From Irpex lacteus (Eukaryota; Basidiomycota; Agaricomycetes; Polyporales; Irpicaceae), in assembly GCA_001986395.2 (NCBI GenBank), contig MQVO02000023.1, positions 310,001-374,000 on the forward strand: 64,000 nt of DNA, in the 5' to 3' direction. Positions within the stretch are counted from its first letter, which is position 1; every line of letters begins with the position of its first letter. Positions 48,100 to 60,300 of the stretch are shown in pieces. The notes beneath the pieces were generated by a model. The model had not been told where the DNA came from and ran no database searches. It saw only the letters and a list, made by a program, of their open reading frames with translations. A program made the translations under genes and the position numbers.

Positions 48100-49556
48100 A
48101 TGGATGATTACTACTGCTTCGACCGGATGGAGGAAGACTATAGCGACTCGGAGGACTACGAATCGGACTCAGACATGGAGGCTGATTCAGATAATTCTGA
48201 ATCTTCTCCACAGAGTAGAGCTGAACCACATAAGGCGAACCACGCATTGAGGGCCGACCCCATGACAAGCTCACCTGTGCCACTGGCAGTACTAGTGCAG
48301 AAGATAGAATCGGCGACGTTCGAGAAGGAAGAGACTCCGGCATCATCATCTCTCGACGTTGTCGAAGGTAAACCCACATCCAATCTGCAAGAGCGTACAA
48401 GTGGCGAGCTCGATACCGTCGACATATGCGTTCAGCAGGAAAGAGACGCTCTCCCATACTATGCGCGTGCTCGTCGCCATTCATGCCAAGAAATCCATTC
48501 TTGAGGAGGCATCTCCCGCTCTGAAAGGTGTTTCTGCGTTTTTTTTCCGCGCATATAGTCACGTTTAGCGCATATATTCAACGTTTCCTTTTAGATATGC
48601 TTGAGAAGAGGAAGAGGAAACTCAAACGCATCCCGCCTGAATACTGGGAGCCAGATCTTTTCGAAGAGGACAGTGACCTGGAAGATATTCCTTTTGACGA
48701 TCTTGATAAGGACAATTGGCCCTGGGTTGCTCCGTACGAGTATGAAACCGTGGTAAGCTCACACAGCGTTCGCATTTACACGCCAATGTACCCTCAATTG
48801 ACCGTTGACACTCGCTTTCAAGCACAAGACTCCCGAGGAAGGTGAACATGAAGCTATCTATAGCTCCCTTGGAGCAGCCAGAACGTAAGTAATCCCCGCT
48901 CTTCCAAGTCCTCAAATATATTATCATCATGATTCTAACTACGTTTGGGCCATGGATTAGGTGGAGAGCATTGGTAGCCTACCTCGAGAACGGGACCATC
49001 TCCTTTGCTCCGCTTCAGTCTCTGTCGACAGGCTCTCTTAGCAGCTCAGAAGAGAACAAAGGCCTGACCCGGGACTATCATGATGGTTCTTGCTCGCCCA
49101 AGTCCATGTACCGCTTGGCGGACAAGGTCAGTCCTCGCGTTATCCGCGGCTTTACTGACACATAAGAGCATGACGAGCGTATATTAACGTCGTTCGGCGT
49201 AGTTTGAACTTGCAGATTTGGCGAAGATGTGCGAGGAAGCTATAGTTGCCGATCTCAGAGCAGAAAACATAGTCATCGAACTGTTCAGCGACTTCACGCG
49301 GAGGTAAGTCACGATCTAATTACACACGGTTCTGAGGGCTACAATGACTGAGTTGATTCCGTTGTTCTCCATTGCCTACTGGCATAGATACCCGTCTATC
49401 CTACAGAGGGAACTTGTCGTGTTTATGAAGCACTCTAAAGATAGTTCAGTGCGTTCAGAGTTGAATAAAACATTCCGGCAGATAGGGAGAAAGACGAGTC
49501 CAGTACTATCCGCACTCTTCGATATGGCTCTATCGCATGTACCGAGTTCTGAATAA
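48100..49556 (+). CDS. BTB/POZ-domain protein (tandem copy B), apparent frameshift at about 48424
   Basis: The start (48100) opens a short acidic N-terminus (DYSDSEDYESDSDMEADSDN), unlike the coiled coil of copy A. The domain matches copy A step by step: IHAKKSILEEASPALK, DSDLEDIPFDDLDKDN, then ARTWRALVAYLENGTISFAP, SCSPKSMYRLADKFELADLA and KMCEEAIVADLRAENI. The intron positions also match. Near 48424 the frame that gives ELDTVDI must shift by one base to give YAFSRKETLSHTMRV, the part aligned with copy A's DLYAYCKRSKTRF. Read without a shift, the frame stops at 48504. This fits a 2-bp deletion. A 34-nt intron (GTAAAC...ACAAG) would also restore frame but would be unusually short. The gene could be a recent pseudogene, or the base call could be wrong; everything downstream looks conserved. 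Confidence 0.65.
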
Positions 49557-49945
49557 GTTATCTTGTTCTGGTAGAACAATAAGCATCGCAGACTACTTTT
49601 TCAAATAAACTCGCGAGCTGAAAAAACGATGACATCATGATCACGGACGTAACAACCTGAATATTTCCCGAAAAGGCAGTTTCCAAAAGCGCCTACATCA
49701 ATGCATCATACAATTGCTCTCCGAGACCATTTCACCATGGAGTGTATTCAGTGCATACTGACCAGATTTACAGTTACCAAGGGGAATTAATATTGCTTCA
49801 GCTCAGATGGAAATATTCCACTCATAGGGTTACGTGTGTAGCGAATTCCTATTCCAAATTACAACCAGTGATAGGTGTACAAATCAGAATGCAGTATGAT
49901 ACATGTTATGCTTGGTTACAACAGACTCCAGAGAGCGGAAGCGAA
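49557..49945. other. Convergent intergenic region, no gene seen
   Basis: These 389 bp lie between the 3' ends of BTB copy B and the HSP12-like gene. No coding signal or repeat was noticed. Confidence 0.4.
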
Positions 49946-50380
49946 TTAGTTGTTGCCGAGACCGACAGCATCCTTGACCTTCTGGCCCATGGAGCGCTAT
50001 TGGAATATGCATGTGAGACTCATACTCCCATGAGAAAGATGTGAATTGTGACTTACGTCGGTGCCCTCGTTAGAGTTTCCGGAGAGAGCGTCACCAGCCT
50101 TCTGGGTGGTGGACTTCTCGCTCTATTAAAAAGGCTTCATGAGCTACAAGGCATGGTGATCAGGAAGGATGAGAGACATACGGAGGGCTGGAGAGTAGAG
50201 CCTGCAGAGTCGGCGTGACCCTTGAGCTTGTCACCGAAGTGCTCAGTGGTCGACTTCTCAGAGTCGGGCTACAAGACATGCTTTGTTGAGTACTTTGTGG
50301 TAAACAATAGACGAAGAGAAACGAACCTTGAGGGCAGCACCAGCCTTGTCGGTGAGAGATTGACGTCCAGTGTCAGACAT
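49946..50380 (-). CDS. HSP12/HSP9-like small stress protein
   Basis: Four short exons join to about 85 residues: MSDTGRQSLTDKAGAALK, PDSEKSTTEHFGDKLKGHAD with SAGSTLQPS, SEKSTTQKAGDALSGNSNEG, and DRSMGQKVKDAVGLGNN. The composition (Gly, Ser, Lys, Asp; no Cys or Trp), the SDxGRxSLTDKA opening and the repeated SEKSTT unit are those of the Hsp12/Hsp9 (WH11) family. These are intrinsically disordered proteins that fold on membranes and rise sharply in stress and stationary phase. The stop is TAA at 49946-49948. A TATATAA box lies about 100 bp upstream, as expected for a highly inducible gene. Confidence 0.93.
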
Positions 50381-51143
50381 GATGATTAAAGATGGATGAG
50401 TTGGTAAAGAGAAGAGTGGATGAGATGAGTTGGGAAAGAAGCGTTGAGTGAGGGATCTATCCCAGCCGAGGAGTGGCGGTTTATATACGTTGGCCAACTC
50501 GAGAATATCCGCCTCTGTTGGCAGTATTTGTCGCAGCAGCAGGATGGCCATACACGATCACCGATGACGCGGTTTCGTCATACTCGTCATCCGGTGGGGT
50601 ACACAACCACGGCGCTAAGCACGTGGTGGAGTAGTGGGACAAAGATGCAGCGATCGTTACCGCTTTGACACAGGCAGCAGACGCCTTGTAGTTTCATCCA
50701 TCAATCGCAAAGGCCTGGCCAGCAAACAGGCCACGATGAGGAGAATGCGAGATGAATATAATAGTACACAATACACTAAATAACATGGGGAATGCGTGCA
50801 TGTACAAGTTGCGATTAGACTGTGAAGAAAAAACCACTCCAGAACCATAAGCGAGTCGTGCAACAGAAAAGAAACATACTGGAACAACATAAGAACGTCC
50901 AACTCTCAGCCTCAGTACGCCAAGCAAATCCCATAACCAGAACCAACCCAGGCACCACTCACACCACAGACTCTAGACCCGAGACTACTCGCAGCTATCA
51001 CAAGCTTCGCCAGCCCACGTCGACGGTTCTCCCTGCCCAACCTCGGTGAAGCAATGTCCGTGTGGAGGTGGCACCGCGCACAACACAGTCCACAGTCGCC
51101 CACGATCGTCCTCCTCCACTGCGTCACTCGCGTTCCCAGGCCT
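50381..51143. other. Intergenic: HSP12-like promoter and 3' flank of the RING gene
   Basis: 763 bp. Apart from the TATA box nothing is clearly functional; I did not find a run of AGGGG/CCCCT stress elements. Confidence 0.4.
50481..50487 (-). promoter_or_regulatory. TATA box of the HSP12-like gene
   Basis: On the minus strand the sequence reads TATATAA in the context CGTATATAAACCGCC, about 100 bp 5' of the start codon at 50380. Position and sequence fit a core promoter of an inducible gene. Confidence 0.55.
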
Positions 51144-54047
51144 TCAGAGGGATGTCTCAGGGGCGACAGGCATGACCGGGTTCGTCGGGTCATAGCCGTG
51201 TGGCATTCCTTCCCGATTGCGTCGTCTGGTCCTCCGCGCCAGTTTCAGGTACCGTGACAGCCGCGCTCCAGCGGTTGAGAGTGGTCGACTGCCATTCGTA
51301 CCCGCGGCGAAGTGTGGGTGAGGAGGCTCGAGGTGATCTCCGTGCTCAGGTGGTCCGTGCCCGTCTGCGGACATCATCGTCTCGAGAACATGGAAGTCTA
51401 AAAAGGTAAAACAGTCAGGTCAGTCAGTCATTTGATCAAAAGTGAGAGAAAAGAAGGCGGGTAGTATTGCGGAAAGAGGAAATCAAGAGGACACAACTTA
51501 CCTTGTCTACAAAGCGGACAACTGCTGCTCAACTCCAACAACCACGGGTCTACACACTGCTGGTGGAACCTGTGATGTCCCTCACACGGCAATACTCTCA
51601 AGTCATCCCCCTCCTCAAAGTCCACAATGCATATTGGGCAAGTCTCCCGCCCAATCGCGTCTGGCACCAAGTCTCCATTATCAGCAGTGGAGGACGTGGA
51701 AGCTTCGGCGACCGAGCCACGGGCAGGTGGTCGGCGAGGACGAGGGGTAGGTTCTGGCCCGGGTGAGTTGTACAGTGGAGGCGGAGAGGGCGAGTCTCGT
51801 CTGTCGTTGCGTGAGGAGGCGTCGCGATCTGTGACATCTACTTCCTCTAAGTTTGCATCCTCTCTTCTCCTGTTCCGACCATCTTCGTCCGCGTTTAACA
51901 TAGCACCAACAGCAGGCAAATCCCTCAGCTCCCGCAGCTCGACCTCCCCTTCCCTCCCATGCACAGCGGGCTTACTGTCCACACTGCTCGCGCTCTCAAC
52001 ATCCTTCACTTCACCTCCTCTTCCTCCTGCCTCACCATCTTGTCGACCGAACTTGACGACTGGGAACGTGTCGAGGATTGCACGGGTGAGCCCACGTGCG
52101 CGAGACTGCGGTGGTCCGTAGTGTCCGTCGGTGACTCCAAAGCCTGCGCGTGGGCCATATCGTTCGGGATGCCTGATGGCACGAACGGCCTGTGTGGGTT
52201 AAATAGAGTTAGCATATGATTTATGATAAAGCGGTGGATGAAAAAGAATGGATCATGCTCGAGAAATTGATACCATGTCTGACCACCCCTCGAGCGAAGG
52301 GAGCAGAGAATGAAGGCTGAAAATGAAAGAAAGATAAAGAAAAAAACAGGACTCACCCCAGACACGATCACAACACAAAACAGCGCACTCACACACCCCG
52401 TAATCGCATACAAAATAATCATCGCCAAACTGCTCTTCCCACTTCCCGAGCCTCCACCACCCCCACCAGAGCCATCACCGCCATCCATACCGTCTCCGTC
52501 TCCTCCCTGCGAGCTATTGGGACCCTCAGTGGCGTTGGCAGCAATAAGCTGCGCGAAGAGGTAGTTGGGTTTGGGGAAGGTGTGGTTCGTTAGGGAGTCG
52601 TTGACGAGCGACGCTGTGTTGTTGAGGAGTGTTGCGTTGAAGTCGCGGTATTTGGTTTGGTTGAGGACGTTGAACTCGACGTCGATTATCCTGTGGAATG
52701 GGGGGACGGACGGGTGAGTAAGCGGTTAGGGACGCGGATGGGAAAGGGTGTGTTTGAGGAGGATGCGGATGCGGAACGGTGAGGAGATGATAGGGGTAGA
52801 AGGATGCGTGGTTAGCATGAGGTCGGGATACGGATGAGACAGAGTTTTAATATCGGACTCTCGTAGGGACGAGAAAAAGAAAAGAGGAGAAAGAAAAAGT
52901 TGAGGAAAATTTCCGTATATCCCTGCAATATGGAATGCCATACTGCAATACGGGATGGAGGGAGGAATATACGGAATTATGCAGTGTGAAACAGGATTGA
53001 GAGGTGAAAGAATATGGAATGGCAGGAGTCTACGGGACTAGTGGCAGAGATGGCTGGTGCATGTTTAGGTGCTTTGATCCAGGCGCGACTAGGCCACGCC
53101 CCTTCCGCACCACACCATTAATCCCACTCAAGTTTCAACCCGCCGGCAAAACAGTAAGCAGAGAACGTTCAATGGAAGCTTTATATAGACTACGAGGTGG
53201 AAGCAAATCATGATGAAAGGCGGGGACTTACTGTGATGCGGGGAGGTTGGGCGAGGAGAATATGTCCATGATTTGGTCAAAGTTTTGTGGATCGGCGTAT
53301 TCTGCGTTGATGATGCATCGTTCGCTGTATACCGAGTAGAGCAGCTATGTATCGTGAATCGTGATGATTATCTTGCTTTTGTGAGAGAGTGAGGGATGAG
53401 ACGTACAGCTGCTACGGCACCTCTATCCTTTGCAGCAGTGAAGATGTCGACCTCTTGGGAAGCGTCCGTGGCGTTGGCGTCGCAGGCAACCAGTGCAATC
53501 CATGGCGTGGTTGCTATTCAATGTTCAGCATACAAATCATTCGTCGAATCGACATTCGTTCTTGCGAGGATCATAGCTTCCGGGAACAAAGAACAAATCA
53601 TGGAAGGGAGCGTTGTACCCCGGATTTGCGCAGCGCAGCACGTACTTCTCCACCAAGCCAGAAGACCAACAAAGAGCAATGTACTCACTAGTATCGTCCG
53701 ATAAGTGATGCTCTGAGAACTTCACAAGTACACCCTGTATATGCCACAACCACTTAGCCCATATCCTTCCCGATATCTACTGCAACACCGCTTCCAAGAT
53801 AGAGTTCATATACAATCAAACATACCTCATTGTACCCTGTACTGTCCGCGCCCACCAATTGATACGACACGTTCTCCGAGTACACCCCCCGAAACCACGC
53901 CAAGTTCAACATAGCAGTCGCCGTAAAGTTCGCCGCGGTCGTCGAGTCGTTCGAAGGTGATGCTGGTATGTAGGCGTGCACGTTCAGCGCAGAGAGCGTA
54001 GTGACGAGGAACACAAGGAACAAAAATCTCCAATGGAAGTTCATCAT
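51144..54047 (-). CDS. PA-TM-RING type E3 ubiquitin ligase (RING-H2)
   Basis: The start at 54047 gives a signal peptide (MMNFHWRFLFLVFLVTTLSA). The lumenal part is a protease-associated-like domain in several exons (NLAWFRGVYSENVSYQLVGA, WIALVACDANATDASQEVDI, RGAVAALLYSVYSERCII) with many N-glycosylation sequons (NATLLNNTASLVNDSLTNHT). A Gly/Ser/Asp-rich linker precedes one membrane helix (SLAMIILYAITGCVSALFCV). The cytosolic part has the RING-H2 finger CPICIVDFEEGDDLRVLP, then HRFHQQCVDPWLLELSSSCP and LCRQ. A final exon adds DFHVLETMMSADGHGPPEHG and a basic tail ending MPVAPETSL; the stop is at 51144-51146. The plan is that of RNF13/GRAIL-like ligases, which act on endosomal or vacuolar membranes. 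Substrates are unknown. Confidence 0.9.
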
Positions 54048-54420
54048 GTTAGGCTCGTTCTTCTCGGCCATCCATCTTGCAGATCCCTCTCTTGACGAAA
54101 TCATGAGTAGGCACGTTCCTTATCCTTCCGTGTTGCGTACAAGTCGAGATATATGGGTCGGCCAGCACGATGAGAAAAATGGAAAAGCAAGAAAAGGACG
54201 TCAAGGATAGTGAGGACGTCGAGCCTGTCAACCAGGCCGAGGCTAGAGGGAAGGAGGAGGAGCCAGGGTGGGAGGCGTGTATTTCCAGCTGCACGAAAAG
54301 GAAGCTCTCAATGTCCTGCACCCTCATCGGCCGCCCGGTGCCGATTGGCTGGCGCAATAATAGAAACACACGTGGGGCGTGAGAACATGCCCGACGTCCT
54401 CCGCTCGCTGCGCTGGCGAT
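54048..54420. other. Intergenic 5' of the PA-RING gene
   Basis: 373 bp up to the MITE. The open frames here are shadows or chance. The segment presumably contains the PA-RING promoter, so the MITE sits under 400 bp upstream of that start codon. Confidence 0.4.
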
Positions 54421-54429
54421 AAGATAAAC
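54421..54429 (+). repeat. Target-site duplication, left copy (right copy 54884-54892)
   Basis: AAGATAAAC occurs identically on both sides of the inverted-repeat element, directly abutting its TAGTCTCG/CGAGACTA ends. Confidence 0.85.
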
Positions 54430-54883
54430 TAGTCTCGGCTCCAGACGGTTCCGCTTTTGGACGTCGGAGATCGAAAAACGTTTGAGGATCCTTCAGCTAA
54501 CCGTCTGGTCGTTAGAGACGGGTGGGGGTCAATCGAGAGCGCCTAACCCGTGCGCGAAGTCGACGCGTCGCTCAAAAAGCTGTAAAATCACGAAAATAAT
54601 TAATTAGCTGCTGAAAGATTCAGAAAAATGCTCTATCGACTCAAATCTTTATTACAGTGGCGGGGGATGCAGACACGGACTATCGAGCACTCTGAAGGGC
54701 TGACGTAGACGCCCGCGAGACCAGCATTTTGCCTGCGTCATTGTGGCGTTTACATTGACCCCCACCCGTCTCTACCAGAAACCCAGACCCTTAGGCCGTT
54801 GGACCTTTCATTCTTTTTCGATCTCCGACGGCCTAATGGGGACGGAGCCTCGGCGACGTCCGTCTCTTCTGGGCACGAGACTA
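54430..54883. mobile_element. 454-bp MITE with 9-bp target-site duplication (Mutator-like)
   Basis: A perfect 9-bp direct repeat, AAGATAAAC, flanks the element (54421-54429 and 54884-54892). The element begins TAGTCTCG and ends CGAGACTA. Inside the arms are further mirror matches: GTCGGAGATCGAAAAA near 54463-54478 pairs with the complement near 54813-54828, and AGAGACGGGTGGGGGTCAAT (54514-54533) pairs perfectly with 54754-54773. No transposase frame fits in the centre, so it is non-autonomous. A 9-bp duplication is typical of Mutator-like elements. The perfect duplication implies fairly recent insertion. It lies between the PA-RING gene and the BLI-3-like gene. Confidence 0.85.
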
Positions 54884-55132
54884 AAGATAAACTTGGACTG
54901 ACAACGAACTTGACAGAACTTGAACCATGGCCAACCATCTCATGCTATGTGTGCATGGTCTGAACAGGGGGTACATGTACAAGCAAAACAGTCTTAACAA
55001 TGACAACGGTCTACTCAGGGATCTCAGGCGTTGCGAGCATTCAATATTCACTGGTAGGTGCATTCGAGTTATATTACACAATATCGTACATTCTTGTCTG
55101 ATCATTTGAAGCTTCAGATTGGCACCACAATT

Positions 55133-55905
55133 CTACTTCCCGTCGATACCCTGACTGAGCTGGATCTGAAAAGGGGGAAGTCAGTGCTGCGTAGACGTCA
55201 TGTATTACTGACGCACCTCATCCTTGGTGATGGTCCTCAGTTCTCCCGGGGCGGACGTCCTGCCAGTGAGAGCACTTGCGGCGATATCGGCCGCCTTGGC
55301 CAATGTACTCTCCGTAGAGAGCCAGTACCGAATCGTATCAGGAATGACCTCGATGACCGTCACACGCGGATCGTTCTGGTCGCCCTTGTGTATGCCATCC
55401 TTGAGGTCACCAAACCAAGCCGAGGTTCTGCAATTCATTTATGGGTTCATACTTAACGTCATCATCACGCAGGCTTTAGAGAAGACGTACAGGTGGCTCC
55501 AGTGCTTCTCGATGAGTGCTTTGTCTTGGCTCACGCGAGCGGTGCCACAGTATGACGCCCAGTTTGTGGTCTGCTCGTCGTAGAACGAGACGTTCACATG
55601 CTGGTCGTTCTGGATTTCGTCGAATTTGTGCGAGGCCTTGTTCGCGATGAAGACGAGGGTGACCTGCGTGGGTGTGAAGGCTAACAAAAGGGTTAACGCA
55701 GGGTACAAGAATCGAGAAGCAATGACGTACGACCGGCGGGGGCCATAGCGCGGGAGTGCATATGTCCGTCCGCGTCGCGAGTGGTGAGCATGCCAGTCTT
55801 CACTTTCTGAATAATCTTGTGCAGACCCTCAATCTTCTCTTGGGGTGTGTGCTTGTTATCCTCCGCTTTGGCGGTGTAGGGGTCGAGTTCTTTTGCTGAG
55901 GACAT
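55133..55905 (-). CDS. BLI-3-like general stress protein, pyridoxamine-phosphate-oxidase-like FMN-binding split barrel
   Basis: Four exons give about 205 residues. I chose the ATG at 55905 (MSSAKELDPYTAKAEDNKHT) because the upstream in-frame extension to 55962 is low-complexity and sits in the likely 5' UTR. The split-barrel motifs are KIIQKVKTGMLTTRDADGHM, SRAMAPAGPFTPTQVTLVFI and ANKASHKFDEIQNDQHVNVS, then FYDEQTTNWASYCGTARVSQ. TSAWFGDLKDGIHKGDQNDP and VTVIEVIPDTIRYWLSTEST follow. The last exon encodes IQLSQGIDGK and the stop at 55133-55135. This matches the fungal group that includes Neurospora bli-3, a blue-light-induced gene, and bacterial GSP26. Binding of FMN is a family inference, and the enzymatic role is unknown. 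The 3' end is 240 bp from the MITE. Confidence 0.9.
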
Positions 55906-57352
55906 TGTTGCAATTGGGTAAGTTGTCGATGTCGAGTGCGAGGTGCAAGTTGAGGAAAGCAAAGACGAGGCGCGAAGCTTAAATCGAGTTCAAATCGTCA
56001 GGTGATTGCTGGAGAATGGGTCGAGGTTGTGTTCCTCTGCAAGCGATCGACATCAGTGACGTCAGCTCTCCTCCCATCGCTCCTTCCTCTCCAGCGTTTC
56101 GCGTATACGTATTCGCTTCTTGAAATGCTCTTGGGTTACCCGAAACGGCAGTATATTGCTCGGCAACGGCAAGTCTTGTTCTGCTGGATCAATTGACAAT
56201 GTCGAACTGATGTGTGTGCCATGAGGTTGGACAAGCAGTTTTTCTATATTTCTATCCTTCTGGGAATTCGGCGTATCAGAACTGGTGTTTGCGTTACCCG
56301 TTAAAAGTTGGTAATAAGTACGAATCATTGTTGACTCTTAGCCTCATGGTCGGCTGAGAGTATAGTTATGTCGTGAATTGCAAGGCGAGGATATCCCAAA
56401 AGAGGAATAGCCTTATTGCTTGGACATCGGTAGCGTGGATCAAGTGAACCCTTGCTGGAGCCAATCGCAAGGTGGGCCTTAGAGTGATTGAGTAGGGGCG
56501 CCTATACTGTGACGCGTGACTGTAACGTTTCTGTAACGCTCGACAAGTCTTGCAATTGGCTGTGACCTACAACTGTGTCATGAACGTTAACTTTATCTAA
56601 AGACACTTCCTCTCTCGTTGTCCTCTAGTCATGAATTACTCAGTCAGAGAGGCTAGAGCGCCTGTGAACGGTAGTCCTCTCCGTCCATGGATCTCGAGAA
56701 CGAAACTCCTTGAAATCGACAACTTGGTTATGTTCTGCATCAACGAACTTCCGTGAAGGGACTTGTAGCGGTTGATCATGGTAAGACGGACGGATACAGG
56801 AGGGGGTCTCGGCCAGTGGGGGTGACTACGAGGTGCGTTTGATGAGAAAAATTCCGCTGTTACAGTCGCATCTAACTTCGAACAAAGGAGCAGTCCTGAA
56901 AGAGGTTTCAATGATTCAGATGACTTGCTGGTATCATGCAGAACAGGCACGGCCGCATCAGTTGGTCTTGACCTGCCACCCGGGCTCATCACTGACAATC
57001 ATGTGGGTTAGGGGGAGTCAATATCAGCGATCCAAGAGCATGCACTTTGGACATGGGATACATCCTGTTACACTACTGGCTCGTAAGGACGACGAGTACT
57101 TTGCAATTCGCCACTACATTCTTTGGGGAAGCATGGAGGGTACCCGGTTCCCTCCTTAACCGATGGCAGTCGACAAAGACTCTGCCACAGACACTCACTT
57201 CTCGAGAAGCCTTCTGATCCGGCAGTACTGATATGTAGTAGCATTACAGCTGATAGGCGCGACAAGAGCTGATGGGGCTGTATCAGCGACCGCGATATAA
57301 GTCGTCGAATGTCAGACAAACCAAGCACGTCTTTTCTGTCTAATCTCTCAGC
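55906..57352. other. Divergent intergenic region, BLI-3-like gene / adenylate-forming reductase
   Basis: 1.45 kb with no supported gene. The longest frame (56833-57159) has no recognisable domain. The region must hold the promoters of both flanking genes; its length would leave room for complex control of the reductase gene. Confidence 0.4.
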
Positions 57353-60300
57353 ATGTCCAGCCCTGTGCTCCCCCCTCTCGATGGCTCTCTCACTCTCACT
57401 CCCGGCTTCGTCGATTTCCATGCCAAGCACAATCCCGATCTGCCATGGGTTGTTTTCCCCTCTCCCGATGATCCCGAGAAACTCGGATCTGTAAGTTTCG
57501 CAGAACTGGCCAAGGCAACACACAGGATTGCCCATCGGGTGCGGCCTGGGAGGCAGGGACCAGACGGAGAAGTTGTGGGACTACTCATTCATTGTGATGC
57601 GCTTTTGTATGCAGCTGCCATCCATGGATTGGCTCGAGCGGGTCTTGTGGTGAGTAAGATTCATTGATCATAATATGGTTACAGACATTGATCCTGGGCA
57701 GGCGTTCCCCATCTCCCCGCGTCTTTCGCCGCCTGCAATCGCAGGTCTTCTTCAGGCCGCAAACGCTCGTCGGATTATTACACAGTCTATGCTGAAACCT
57801 CTGTTGACGGCAGCTTTATCGAAGATTACTTCCCCGAATTATTCTCCACAGGTAGAAGACCTCTGGTCAATCTACGACATCTTCCCCACACTTAAGTCAG
57901 GAAGTACGGAGAGTGTATTGGAAGAGGGTCTTTATCCTAAACGCGATACACCCTTCAATCTAGACGAGCCTGTCGCCGTTCTGCACTCCTCCGGCTCTAC
58001 GGGACTACCCAAAGCCATATTCCAAACCCACAGAATCGTACTACAATGGGCATCGAGTAGTACGTCTTTGTTGTTTACCCAAGCAATGTCACGGTCTGAC
58101 ATGAGGATGTATAGACTTCTGTATTGAAGGCAGGAAACGAGGATTGCGCTGGGCCGCAGGAGGACTTCCAACTTTGCACGCTATGGGATTTATCATGCAA
58201 GTCATAGATCCCCTTGGTAGCGGACAGGCTTTTGCACTTTTCACCCCGACAGAGCCTCGGCCTCCTATCATCCCAACGGCAGATCAGGTTCTGAATCTCG
58301 CTCGTGCCACCAAGTGCTCTGCTATTCCCACCGTCCCTATTTTCATCGAGGTATACTCTGCCCTTCGTGTAAACGATGAATCATGGCTAAGCTTTACAAT
58401 AACGCACAGACATGGGCCCAATCAGAAGAATCAGTCAAGTTCCTCGCATCTCTGACCACCATCGTAAGTTCTCTATCAACGAATATCAAGATACTCCATC
58501 TTTATTCTTCCTAGGGTTTCGCTGGTGGCCCTCTTTCTAGCCAAACCGGCATCAAACTTGTTAAAGCCGGAGTGTCGGTGCAATCCATGTATGGCTCTAC
58601 CGAAGGCGGTGTGACGAGCGGATGCTTCGACTACGACGATTCTCAAGGACTCGATGCCCCGGGAAAGACGAGTTTGGACTTTGAGTGGATGCAGTTCCCG
58701 CCACCAGTAAAGACGAGATTCGTAGAACAAGGTGACGGGACATATGAGATGCAGTATCTTGTGAGTGTCACTCATCCTTGGTATCAGCTGCTGTTGATCG
58801 ATCGAAATTTTGGTAGACATGCGAGACACACCAGCCTGCTGTTGAGAACCTGCCAGACACGAAGGGATACGCGACATCGGATCTATTCGTCCCGCATCCT
58901 ACTAAGAAGGGTCTTTGGCGAGTGTATGTGTCCATACCAAAGTTCATCTCGGCACTGTTGTTTATATACGATTTTCCTCCAGAGTTGGTCGTGTCGATGA
59001 CGTGATCGTTTTGAGCACTGGTATGTATTCAGAATGATACCTCAGTACTTTCCGCTGATATGTTATGATCCTGGTACAGGCGAGAAAATTGTTCCAATAC
59101 CTCAAGAAAGTCATATTTCTTCTAGCCCTCTTGTCGCTGGTGCCGTTATGTTCGGCAGGGGAAAGACGCAACCTGGTGTACTCATCGAACCACACCCGTC
59201 GCATGCCATCAACCCCGCCAATGAAGCCGAGCTCATTGAGTATCGTAATAAGGTCTGGTAAGAACCGCCTCTTCTTGATCAAGACAACTTTCACGGCAGC
59301 TAAATGAGATACCAACAGGCCCGTGATTGCTGAGGCGAATGCTTTAGCTCCAACGTTCGCCAAGATATACAAGGAAACGATCCTAGTCTCCGATCCCGCT
59401 AAGCCTTTCCCTCGTGCGCCCAAGGGTACGGTGATTCGCAAGGCAGCGCTTGCGCTTTATACGGACGCCGTAGAGAATTTGTGGGTTCTTCTATTGTTAT
59501 CATCATACTAAAGCTTACAGTTGTTCACAGATATAAAGCCGTTGAGCAGAGCGCTGAAGCTACTGGAGTCAACGCTCCTGCTTCATGGGAAGTCCAAGAT
59601 ATAGGAGCCTGGCTGAAGGAACAAGCCGCATCACTGCATGACGACGTATCTCCAGACGTCTCTCGTGATATGTTCGAACAAGGATTTGATAGGTACGTGA
59701 AACGACATTCCCTGTGAATCGCACGACCATTTACCGTTGCCGAGTCAACAGCTTGAGTGCAACCTTCCTGCGTAACCGGATCATCAGTGCTCTCCGTTCT
59801 TTGGACAAGGATGCCGCCAGAAACGTTTCACAAAACCTCGTTTTCGATCACCCTACGATCCAGCAGCTAGCAGGAGCTGTTCGCGCTCTTGCTGCTTCGG
59901 AGACGGCTGTAAGCCGTAAACCACTTGTGGAGCACATCAAAGAGCTGGTCGAGAAATACAGCGCAGACCTACCGCAGGTACAGGCGGCAAAGCCATTGGA
60001 GCAAACGCAGGAGCAGCTGCCTGAACCTGTGGTATTGCTTACTGGATCTACTGGCAATATCGGCTCCCATATTCTGTCAGCCTTTTTGGGCTTCAAACGG
60101 GTTCAGAAGGTCTACGTTCTCGATCGCAATACCCCAGAAGGCACTCCTCAAGAGCGACTAACGGCTGCATTTAAGCAGAGGGGTCTTCCTGTCGATTCAT
60201 TAGCAGACACTAGGCTTGTGATTTTGGGCGGTGACCTTAATGCTGAGTGGTTTGGGCTAGAGAAGACAGCATACGAGGAGGTAAACCCTAACCATTTGCC

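Noticed and set aside
56833..57159. 108-codon plus-strand frame upstream of the reductase
   Set aside because: No recognisable motif and it ends well short of the reductase start; treated as chance.
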